Virus record (IMG/VR): IMGVR_UViG_3300024264_001138
Coordinates: 1-20,107 of that record
Strand: one strand, 5' to 3'
Length of the DNA stretch: 20,107 nucleotides
From: a virus
Shown: piece after piece, positions 14,333-20,107 of the stretch
How the letters are laid out: every line of letters starts with the position of its first letter
Position numbering within the stretch: the first letter of the stretch is position 1
Notes under the pieces: model-generated
What the model saw: the letters and a program-made list of their open reading frames with translations, nothing else
What the model was told of the DNA's origin: nothing
Database searches by the model: none
Made by a program: the position numbers and the translations under genes

Positions 14333-15012
14333 TAACCTTCCAGTGCATATAGCACTGCTCCTATGATTCCATTTCTCTGTATATCATGATACGCTAATTT
14401 TGAGATTCCAACACCATTAATATTTGATAATCTTTGGACGCAGAAAGCAAGCCCATTATCTCTAAATATATCTGTCTGCTGGTTATCACCATTTATAAGC
14501 ACTTTAGAATGCTTGCCCATCCTCGTTATGAACATCTTAATCTGTTCAAGCGTACAGTTCTGAGCCTCGTCTAATATCATGTATGAGTCATGAAATGTAG
14601 AACCACGCATGGTTTCTAGTGGCTCAAACTTAATCCTACGCTGGTTAAAATAATAACCAAACTTTTCACGACCAAGGAAGTGGCGAAGGTTTTCTTCCAT
14701 AGGCTGTAGGTATGGTTTGATCTTGTCGTTTAGCTCTCCGGGTAAAGACCCAAGGTCTCTACCAGTACAAACTAGAGGTCTGGTTACAACTACTGTATCT
14801 ATTTCATCCTTGAGTAGTTTCTGTGCTGCAACGCCAGCAGCAATAAAAGACTTACCAGTACCAGATGGACCTGTACAAAATACAACATCGTTTTCTATAA
14901 TAGATCTTATATATGATTTTTGATTAGAAGTTTTAGCCTCTAAGACTACAGGTTTAAATTCTTTCTTTTCTTTACGTTTCTTACGATTGCTCTGTGCATG
15001 TGCTGCGACCAT
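14332..15012 (-). CDS. phoH: PhoH-like P-loop ATPase
   Basis: This 226-aa protein is a PhoH-family ATPase with a basic N-terminus (KKRKEKKE) and Walker A GPSGTGKS (48-55). It then has VVTRPLV, the family segment GSLPGELNDKI (88-98), Walker B ILDEAQN (146-152) and INGDNQQTD (173-181). Bacterial PhoH is linked to phosphate starvation and RNA metabolism; phage copies are very common in marine phages but their biochemical role is unclear. AAGGAGG lies five bases before the ATG, one of the best ribosome sites here. It follows dUTPase by ten bases. Confidence 0.93.
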   Translation of the reverse strand: MVAAHAQSNRKKRKEKKEFKPVVLEAKTSNQKSYIRSIIENDVVFCTGPSGTGKSFIAAGVAAQKLLKDEIDTVVVTRPLVCTGRDLGSLPGELNDKIKPYLQPMEENLRHFLGREKFGYYFNQRRIKFEPLETMRGSTFHDSYMILDEAQNCTLEQIKMFITRMGKHSKVLINGDNQQTDIFRDNGLAFCVQRLSNINGVGISKLAYHDIQRNGIIGAVLYALEG

Positions 15013-15022
15013 TTAAGCCTCC

Positions 15023-15451
15023 TTAGCGTCCAGTAGATCCAAAGCCTGCTTTATCTCTTGATGAAGTTGTTAAGTCCTCTCTTAACATTAAAGATACATT
15101 GGGGATTTCTTGGAAAACAATTTGTGCAATTCTGTCACCCTTCTTTATTTCTACGTCCTCATCAGAAGTATTATAAAGACATACCATAACTTCACCCCTA
15201 TAGCCAGAGTCAATAACACCAGCTAGTACATCAATACCTTTCTTGACTGACAGTCCAGACCTAGGCCAAACTAGACCTGCCATATTGTCAGGCATCTCTA
15301 GAGAGATTCCAGTTTTGACTGTTTGTCGCTGCTTGGCAAAGACCCAAGCTTCTTCATCAGCGAATACGTCAAACCCAGCATCTGTTCTGTTGGCTTTAAA
15401 AGGCATCTGTGCTGTTTCAGTTAACAGTTTATAAGAGACAAATCCCATCAT
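15023..15451 (-). CDS. dut: dUTP diphosphatase (trimeric dUTPase)
   Basis: This 142-aa enzyme hydrolyses dUTP to dUMP and pyrophosphate, keeping uracil out of DNA and feeding dTMP synthesis. All five motifs are present in order: AGFDVFAD (25-32), PRSGLSVK (63-70), GVIDSGYRGEV (78-88), GDRIAQIVF (105-113) and the flexible C-terminal AGFGSTGR (135-142). The first ATG is chosen because AAGGAG lies six bases upstream; a second ATG follows immediately. The 90-bp gap before it holds an unusual repeat (15471-15533) that could control this gene and those downstream. Confidence 0.95.
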   Translation of the reverse strand: MMGFVSYKLLTETAQMPFKANRTDAGFDVFADEEAWVFAKQRQTVKTGISLEMPDNMAGLVWPRSGLSVKKGIDVLAGVIDSGYRGEVMVCLYNTSDEDVEIKKGDRIAQIVFQEIPNVSLMLREDLTTSSRDKAGFGSTGR

Positions 15452-15470
15452 TTCTTTCTCCTTGAGTTTG

Positions 15471-15533
15471 CCTGACGACCATTACGGATAAAGGTAATGC
15501 ATTGCACGACCATTCGCATTAAAGGTAATCAGG
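15471..15533 (-). repeat. Pair of 24-bp imperfect direct repeats within an inverted-repeat frame, upstream of dut
   Basis: Two 24-bp copies lie at 15475-15498 and 15506-15529. They share nine bases at each end plus one in the middle (19 of 24), with a different core. On the plus strand each is ACGACCATT-core-AAAGGTAAT. The block is flanked by CCTGA (15471-15475) and TCAGG (15529-15533), so the outer ends also pair as an imperfect 10-bp inverted repeat. In the transcript one copy can form a 6-bp hairpin, CATTAC / GTAATG, with an eight-base loop. It occupies most of the only sizeable internal gap, between the reductase stop and dut. It may be an RNA structure or protein-binding site; no run of U marks it as a terminator. 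Confidence 0.6.
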
Positions 15534-15541
15534 ACTTTGTT

Positions 15542-17758
15542 TTATAAGATTTCACAATTTCCACCAGCACATGAGAGTTCCTGTACAGGGTTAACATTAT
15601 TCTGTTGCTCTAGAACCTGAGTGTAGTCAACGTCTTTATATTCACGTTGGATATCTAGCCACTCTTTCCAGTTATATACATCCTTCATGCAATAAGTAAG
15701 CTTTTTTAAATCTCCATCCATATATTTATCAGCAAACTTCTGACACTTATTTTGATACTCTCTCTTATCTTTACCCTTGAGCTTTGTACCAAAACCTAGA
15801 AGGCTATCACATGCTGCCCACAGGTTGTCCTCAAAAAGAGAAATGCCTATTTCAATAAGACCACTGACAAACATACAAGCGTCACCATAGTGATGAATCT
15901 GCTCGCTAGGTAAGTAAACGGTTGTGAATGGTGCTTGAGCGTAATCCTTATCACCAGCGATTGGCAATAGAGAAATACCACAGAAGTGCTGACGATTAGC
16001 ATAGATGTATTCTGTAACCTCATCCCATTCTTGAGGCATAACATTAATTGTATTAGATACATTGTGTGTTAGCCAAGGTTGGGTACATTGTTCAGGGTTC
16101 TTTCCTGACTCAACCCATGCACATTGCGTACTTTTTACATACTCAAGCAGGTCAATAGCACCCAATTGGTTCTTAATTTTAGCACCATCTGGAACCTCTA
16201 CGCAAAAGGCTACAACGTCATCAGTGTCGTTGTTAGACCATACTGACTCTTCACATGCTCTAGGATTTACTTCTCTAAAGTACTGATAGATTGGCTCCAT
16301 CTTGTTTGCTTGTACTCTACGAATGTATCTCTTAGCATGGTGAGGGTGAATGCCAGATGACGTACCAAGAATACAACTTGACGTACCCTCTGGCTTAACA
16401 CAGGTAGTTCGTGCAGCTTGATTGACACCAATTAGTCCTGCTACTCTCTTGTTGGTTTCTCTGACTATCTCAGCACCTTTCTTTTGTACCTTTGGATCAA
16501 GACAAATCTCATGCTGTTCCATGACTCCTGTCATTGACACTCCAAGTAGAGCCTCACGACTAATGATTCGCTCTGACACTTCGCCAAGATATGGGAACTG
16601 GGAGAATCCAGCCTGTAGTGTACCAATGGTTGCAGCAGCTTCACAAGCTTCGTAGAATTCTTCTTCAGTCTTAACCTTAGCACAATTAATAGTAGATAGA
16701 TTACATGCCTGCCATCCTGTCTTACCTGTCTTTTCATCTACAGGCCACATGCCAATCTCTACGCAGGGGTTTACAATCAACTCTGTAGAGTCAGACCATA
16801 CGAATCCGGGTTCCCCAAACTCTTTGACTGACTGCATGAGAGTAGAGAACTCTTCCTCTGTAGTCTCACCACGTAGAAGTAGTGCAGAGTTATTAGATCG
16901 TCCACGCTGTGGATTGTCAATAAACCATGATCCAGTTTTGGCTTTTGCCATCTCTTCATCGTCAGGAGAGAAGACACAGATGGTAGCACTACGTCTGACA
17001 CCACCACTAATTACAGCGTCAGCACCATACATTACGATATCATACGCATCAATAGGTTTAAGTTTCCTGTCTCCAGACTTAATTGCTCTGTCAAGGGTCT
17101 TCTTGATACTTGTAAGGGCTTTTCGCAGCGGATCTGGTCCGGGAGCCTTACCTCCGCTAGACTTTAAATATGAGCCTGCTGAACGTATTTTAGAGTAATC
17201 AAAAACTACAGTCTTTCCAGTATATTCTGGGAACAGATTGCACTTGGAGAAGTAACTGGACACCAGTACACCTACAGCGTCTGACCAGCCTTCAATTGAG
17301 TCCTCAATGACAAACTTCTTTGTCCCTGACTTCTCTTTTACCAGCTTTGGTAGCTTGGCGATGTGATGCCTTTGAACAGAAAAGCCAGTACCACAACCAC
17401 AGAGTAGGAGGTACATACATTCTTGAAAGAACTTTGGTCTATCTACATATGAAGAAATACAATTATACATTCTAGCATTGTGTTTAAACACTGGCGATCC
17501 ACCAAACTGCAACGCTCTCTGAGAACCTAGAACCCTCTTCTTTCTCATGCCTTCATAGGCTTGTTCAATAACTCGTGCGATCTCTGCTACTGGAGGAGGG
17601 GTTGTCTCTTGATGTATGCTACCACCCACATACTTATCAAACATCATTTGCTTGACCCTATCAACTGACTCGCCCCACGTTTCCCTTCTTAGCTTACCTG
17701 CGTCCCATCTTGCATACTTAGATACGAAAGTATAGTTCATCAGTGATTTAATTGACAT
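15542..17758 (-). CDS. nrdJ: Class II (B12-dependent) ribonucleoside-triphosphate reductase
   Basis: This 738-aa enzyme reduces ribonucleoside triphosphates to dNTPs using adenosylcobalamin. Length and layout fit the monomeric Lactobacillus-type enzyme. C100 in MYNCISS and C352 in WQACNLSTIN are the redox pair. PCVEIG (331-336) supplies the thiyl-radical cysteine C332 and E334. CVKPEGTSSCILGTSSGIHP (453-472) is the phosphate-binding loop region. The C-terminal shuttle pair is C730 and C735 (SCAGGNCEIL). No intein interrupts it and no partner subunit is needed. It works without oxygen chemistry but needs host B12 and a thioredoxin-like reductant. GAGG lies upstream of the ATG at moderate distance. 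Confidence 0.95.
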   Translation of the reverse strand: MSIKSLMNYTFVSKYARWDAGKLRRETWGESVDRVKQMMFDKYVGGSIHQETTPPPVAEIARVIEQAYEGMRKKRVLGSQRALQFGGSPVFKHNARMYNCISSYVDRPKFFQECMYLLLCGCGTGFSVQRHHIAKLPKLVKEKSGTKKFVIEDSIEGWSDAVGVLVSSYFSKCNLFPEYTGKTVVFDYSKIRSAGSYLKSSGGKAPGPDPLRKALTSIKKTLDRAIKSGDRKLKPIDAYDIVMYGADAVISGGVRRSATICVFSPDDEEMAKAKTGSWFIDNPQRGRSNNSALLLRGETTEEEFSTLMQSVKEFGEPGFVWSDSTELIVNPCVEIGMWPVDEKTGKTGWQACNLSTINCAKVKTEEEFYEACEAAATIGTLQAGFSQFPYLGEVSERIISREALLGVSMTGVMEQHEICLDPKVQKKGAEIVRETNKRVAGLIGVNQAARTTCVKPEGTSSCILGTSSGIHPHHAKRYIRRVQANKMEPIYQYFREVNPRACEESVWSNNDTDDVVAFCVEVPDGAKIKNQLGAIDLLEYVKSTQCAWVESGKNPEQCTQPWLTHNVSNTINVMPQEWDEVTEYIYANRQHFCGISLLPIAGDKDYAQAPFTTVYLPSEQIHHYGDACMFVSGLIEIGISLFEDNLWAACDSLLGFGTKLKGKDKREYQNKCQKFADKYMDGDLKKLTYCMKDVYNWKEWLDIQREYKDVDYTQVLEQQNNVNPVQELSCAGGNCEIL

Positions 17759-17787
17759 AATTGACAGACCTCATATTGTAAAATTAC

Positions 17788-18438
17788 TTATTGATTGAAT
17801 AATTCATCTAAAACTCTATGCACTACCCAAGAAATTATAGCTGGGAGTATTACTGTTATAAGAACAAAAGTAAGAAATACAGAACTGTATTCTTTTTCAA
17901 CTTCTTCTTTAACATTTTCTCTAACAAACTCAGCACATTGACTTCTTAATCTACTTCTTTCTGAACGATTAGCTTTAGAAAACTCAACGCCACCAGCTGT
18001 AGATATTGTACTCCATTCCCTAGCATATTGCAAACATTTCTCAGCAATTTTTTGCTTATTCTTGTCAGAGAATCTTCCCTTAATCTCTGCTTTGATAGTA
18101 TCATCATCATCTCCAAACTTAATAGACGGTATATTTTGAGACAAGAAGTCTAATACAGTCTCAGTATCATAACCAAAATTAATATCTGGAAAATTTTTCA
18201 GCTTAATACTGCCTGAGTCTGTCCCAAACATAACTCCCTCAATGTATACATAGAGTGTTATAATCTTTTTTACTTCTGCTCTAGGAAAATTATTCCCAAA
18301 GTCTATAGTAGTTCTACCTCCTGCACTGGCGATGTTAGCCACTAATGGACTCTGGCATTTTACTGTCAATCCATTGACTGAATAGCCCTCTTCACTAAAT
18401 ATCTGAAATAAAAGATCACTAATAACTTGTGGTGACAT
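17788..18438 (-). CDS. Tail-anchored membrane protein, unknown
   Basis: This 216-aa protein is mostly soluble, with beta-rich stretches (KKIITLYVYIEGVMFG near 55-70). One hydrophobic helix sits near the C-terminus (about 187-206, VFLTFVLITVILPAIISWVV), followed by a short polar end, so it is probably tail-anchored in the inner membrane. I do not recognise a family. AGGGG lies eight bases before the ATG, itself made partly from the preceding gene's stop region. It is the last of a run of membrane proteins and the gene just before the reductase. Confidence 0.7.
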   Translation of the reverse strand: MSPQVISDLLFQIFSEEGYSVNGLTVKCQSPLVANIASAGGRTTIDFGNNFPRAEVKKIITLYVYIEGVMFGTDSGSIKLKNFPDINFGYDTETVLDFLSQNIPSIKFGDDDDTIKAEIKGRFSDKNKQKIAEKCLQYAREWSTISTAGGVEFSKANRSERSRLRSQCAEFVRENVKEEVEKEYSSVFLTFVLITVILPAIISWVVHRVLDELFNQ

Positions 18439-18450
18439 ATTATATTACCC

Positions 18451-18918
18451 CTAAAGATTTGGCTGGATGAGCGTCCAAGACACTCCTAAAAAATATTCGC
18501 TAAGTTGTTGCTTTTCCGTAAGAGTCAAATTATGATTTTCTTCACCCATGATTTCTCCAAGCAGCTTAACTATCTCTTCTGCTAGGCCATCATATTTATC
18601 TACAAGACTACCTTTAAAAAATGTCTTACCAGCTAATGCATAAACATCATTTACTTGTTGGCTAGTTGTCTCATATCCTTCAACCCTTTTAGCAAACTCA
18701 TAATTAAATATAGCAAGTTTTGCTTTGTCTGTAGGGTCTGTAACCAAATCAGAAAATATTTTAACTCTATTCTTTACTGTTTCAGTAGGTGTATCAATGT
18801 TTAATATTTTCTCTGGAGGTTTTGGCTCAGGAGTTGGGCTTGGTCTATCCAAAAGATCTAGAAGACCAGTGCCAAATACTGCATAGAGTAATAATACAAT
18901 TGCTATAATATTCTTCAT
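18451..18918 (-). CDS. N-terminally anchored protein with proline-rich linker, unknown
   Basis: This 155-aa protein begins with a hydrophobic helix (about 3-22, IIAIVLLLYAVFGTGLLDLL) lacking a lipobox cysteine. A Pro/Glu linker (RPSPTPEPKPPEK) and a helical, mostly soluble domain of about 115 residues follow. The layout suggests an inner-membrane anchor with the domain in the periplasm, or a cleaved signal peptide. AGGAG lies seven bases upstream of the ATG. No lysozyme, amidase or spanin motif is visible. It shares its plan with the two genes upstream. Confidence 0.7.
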   Translation of the reverse strand: MKNIIAIVLLLYAVFGTGLLDLLDRPSPTPEPKPPEKILNIDTPTETVKNRVKIFSDLVTDPTDKAKLAIFNYEFAKRVEGYETTSQQVNDVYALAGKTFFKGSLVDKYDGLAEEIVKLLGEIMGEENHNLTLTEKQQLSEYFLGVSWTLIQPNL

Positions 18919-18928
18919 GTTTATACTC

Positions 18929-19219
18929 CTAGTCTTCTGTGTTTAGTAGAGGAAATACCTCGTCAATTTTTTCTACAGCCTCTGTCAATCCATAGGCTTC
19001 ACATTGATTTCTCAGAGTGTGCCAAGAATCAACGATTTCTAAGAAAGTTACTTCTTCTACCTCTGGTACTGTAGGTACAACCTCTGGTTTAGGCTTAGGC
19101 ATAGGTATAAGATCTGTTACTAATGTAACAATCTTTGAATAATTTATACTTGAAAATAGTAGTGAGGCAGCAATGACAACAGCTACGATTCTCAATAGGG
19201 TTTCTGTGTCTAGTTCCAT
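18929..19219 (-). CDS. Small N-terminally anchored protein with proline-rich linker, unknown
   Basis: This 96-aa protein has one hydrophobic helix (about 9-25, LRIVAVVIAASLLFSSI), a Pro/Lys/Val linker (MPKPKPEVVPTVPEVEE) and a short helical C-terminal domain (about 57-92). GGAG lies close upstream of the ATG. No known family. Size and single helix would be compatible with a holin- or spanin-like role, but the extended linker and the matching neighbours fit a tethered periplasmic protein equally well. Confidence 0.68.
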   Translation of the reverse strand: MELDTETLLRIVAVVIAASLLFSSINYSKIVTLVTDLIPMPKPKPEVVPTVPEVEEVTFLEIVDSWHTLRNQCEAYGLTEAVEKIDEVFPLLNTED

Positions 19220-19597
19220 TTATTTCTCCAATAAAAGAGGGTTTACAAATTGTTTTCCATGATAAGGACAGGGTGTCACATGTCCATCTCCCTGTTTAAT
19301 TACTCCAGTTCCTTTACAAATACACTTCTTTGGGTCTGGATCAGGCCCAATTGGCACAGGTGCAGGATCAGTTCCATATACTTCTTTCTCTGCTACGTTG
19401 AAAGAATATTTTACATCTTTTTTCCATTGCTCTACATATCCTTCGTACATCTTTGCAATAGAGTCATCAGGAGTTGTATAGGTATCATTATTAGCACCAC
19501 TGTTCCAAGATTTACTACCTTCTACGTCAGGGTGAATAGCAACGCCTATAACTATAACTAAGATTCCAGCTAAAGCAAATTCTAAAAACTTCCTCAT
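19220..19597 (-). CDS. Anchored protein with proline-rich linker and C-terminal Cys/His motif
   Basis: This 125-aa protein has an N-terminal hydrophobic helix (about 6-21), a central charged segment, a linker rich in Pro and Asp (DPAPVPIGPDPDP, 77-89) and a C-terminal metal-like motif: C92, C94, C110 and H113 in CICKGTGVI and PCPYHGK. The CxCxGxG piece resembles half of a DnaJ-type zinc finger. If the domain is exported, the cysteines could be disulphide-bonded instead. GGAGG lies close upstream of the ATG, and the start overlaps the upstream stop as ATGA. Not assigned to a family. Confidence 0.7.
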   Translation of the reverse strand: MRKFLEFALAGILVIVIGVAIHPDVEGSKSWNSGANNDTYTTPDDSIAKMYEGYVEQWKKDVKYSFNVAEKEVYGTDPAPVPIGPDPDPKKCICKGTGVIKQGDGHVTPCPYHGKQFVNPLLLEK

Positions 19598-19839
19598 GAT
19601 GGACCTCCACCATCTACAGCATTATAATAACCAATGTTATCAAATCTGCTTGTATACGATGACTCCAAGGCTTCATATGTTAAGCTTGTGTCAAAGTTTA
19701 CAAAATTACTATCAGTACTTGTGCTTACTGTAAAAGATTCACCAGTTGGAAAGCAAGAACAAACAACGCTAGCGTTTGTTGCTACTTCTCTGGATGTATC
19801 TGGATTAGTGACCACATCTGTTGTTGATACGACTGCCAT
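19594..19839 (-). CDS. Small Ser/Thr-rich protein, possibly virion-associated
   Basis: This 81-aa protein is rich in S, T, V and N, with strand-like stretches and CSC at 27-29, and ends YNAVDGGGPS. It has no membrane helix and no charged coiled coil. Composition resembles small phage decoration or fibre-associated proteins, but no family was recognised. AAGGAG lies six bases before the ATG. It is the first gene after a promoter-like sequence at 19868-19900 and after the partial gene at the window edge. Confidence 0.65.
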   Translation of the reverse strand: MAVVSTTDVVTNPDTSREVATNASVVCSCFPTGESFTVSTSTDSNFVNFDTSLTYEALESSYTSRFDNIGYYNAVDGGGPS

Positions 19840-19867
19840 ATTATTCTCCTTATTAAGGGACCATTCT

Positions 19868-19900
19868 ATTATACTAGTTTATGTCACAAAAGACACAAAA
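19868..19900 (-). promoter_or_regulatory. Promoter-like -10 with tandem TTTTGTG repeats
   Basis: In the 68-bp gap between two genes, the minus strand has a perfect TATAAT at 19868-19873. Two tandem nine-base copies of TTTTGTG(T/A)C (19883-19891 and 19892-19900) lie upstream. The -35 is weak: TTGTGT needs a 19-base spacer and TGTGTC an 18-base spacer. The tandem repeat could be an activator or operator site in place of a good -35. It would drive the small Ser/Thr-rich gene and the membrane-protein run behind it. Confidence 0.4.
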
Positions 19901-19907
19901 TTTTTAA

Positions 19908-20107
19908 TTATGTAAGTGGGTATGTAGTTACTCCAGTATTATCTATAACACGTTTTCTGGTATAGCCATCAGTGTCTGTGGTTATTTCAGCCTTGAGTGT
20001 TGCCGGAGTCCAGCCAAGCATTAGAGTTTCATCGTCATCACTAACAATACCCGTGGTTGTTGTGCCATTCTGAGACCTGATTTCAGGTTTTAAGCTAGGG
20101 TTAGCAT
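19908..20107 (-). CDS. C-terminal end of a protein cut by the window edge, possibly structural
   Basis: The minus-strand frame is open from the window edge to TAA at 19908-19910, giving the last 65 residues of a protein. The sequence is rich in T, G and D, with strand-like stretches (TTTTGIVSDDDETLMLGW, then EITTDTDGYTRKRVIDN), which fits a beta-rich virion or tail protein but is not diagnostic. The start lies outside the window. It is the last gene of whatever block lies to the right. Confidence 0.6.
   Translation of the reverse strand, partial: ANPSLKPEIRSQNGTTTTGIVSDDDETLMLGWTPATLKAEITTDTDGYTRKRVIDNTGVTTYPLT

Noticed and set aside
15475-15529. Minimal CRISPR array
   Set aside because: Only two imperfect 24-bp copies with a seven-base spacer and a mismatched core; no cas1/cas2 nearby, so the Cas4-like gene is not evidence for CRISPR.
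15534-15541. Rho-independent terminator after the reductase
   Set aside because: No GC-rich stem followed by a U run is present; the hairpin in the repeat is AU-rich and not followed by U residues.
16749-17198. Long plus-strand open frame (149 aa) antisense to the reductase
   Set aside because: It lies entirely opposite conserved NrdJ codons, has no family features or ribosome site, and is a frame shadow. The same applies to plus-strand frames at 12164-12523, 9924-10328, 4296-4654 and 34-291.
1-20107. tRNA genes, integrase, IS elements or attachment sites
   Set aside because: I looked for cloverleaf-like stretches in the few gaps and for recombinase motifs in all proteins and saw none; the gaps are too short for a tRNA except 15452-15541, which does not fold as one.

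Overview
This window reads as an internal stretch of a tailed bacteriophage genome (Caudoviricetes-like), probably an uncultured marine phage infecting a Gram-negative host. The reasons are dense single-strand packing (every supported gene is on the minus strand, so the window reads from right to left), a complete phage replication, recombination and nucleotide module, AT-rich DNA (roughly 38-40 % GC by eye), and many small unknown genes. Junctions are mostly translationally coupled. TAATG stop/start overlaps occur at 4235, 5642, 7370, 11135, 11278 and 14332. ATGA overlaps occur at 10195, 12390, 13931 and 19594. Strong AAGGAG-type ribosome sites are common. I see no tRNA, rRNA, IS element, integrase or CRISPR array. 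No stretch over 100 bases lacks a gene.

Layout in transcription order (high to low coordinates). (1) 19908-20107: tail end of a gene, perhaps structural, cut by the window edge. (2) 19594-19839: a small Ser/Thr-rich protein behind a promoter-like TATAAT. (3) 17788-19597: four membrane-anchored proteins, three with an N-terminal helix followed by a proline-rich linker and one anchored at its C-terminus. (4) 15542-17758: B12-dependent class II ribonucleotide reductase, then a 90-bp repeat-bearing gap, then dUTPase and PhoH. (5) 12390-14332: five small proteins, including an FmdB-type zinc ribbon. (6) 10195-12393: RecA/UvsX-like recombinase, a 47-aa protein, a possible overprinted 81-aa membrane peptide, a PD-(D/E)XK nuclease and a coiled-coil protein. 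(7) 5642-10198: zinc-ribbon protein, DnaB-like helicase, DnaG-like primase, dNMP kinase and a Cas4/AddB-like nuclease. (8) 3286-5642: an accessory block with a glycosyltransferase, an acidic phage protein, a DUF6356-like membrane protein, a PAP2 phosphatase and a 27-aa proline-rich peptide. (9) 1-3254: the replicase.

The replicase is the most striking part. A DnaE-type (Pol III alpha) polymerase is encoded as two separate proteins. The N-terminal part (PHP plus palm, with all three catalytic aspartates) and the C-terminal part (fingers onward) are separated by an intact DnaQ-like proofreading exonuclease gene. No intein sequence is visible at the split.

Together the genes describe a phage that makes its own dNTP pool (NrdJ, dUTPase, dNMP kinase), primer, unwinding, polymerase and recombination functions. 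It presumably borrows the sliding clamp, clamp loader and B12 from the host, unless these are encoded elsewhere. A second whole-window signal is the complete absence of CCWGG (both CCAGG and CCTGG), which forces all 13 Pro-Gly pairs to use CCC or CCG proline codons. This is a likely footprint of restriction pressure.
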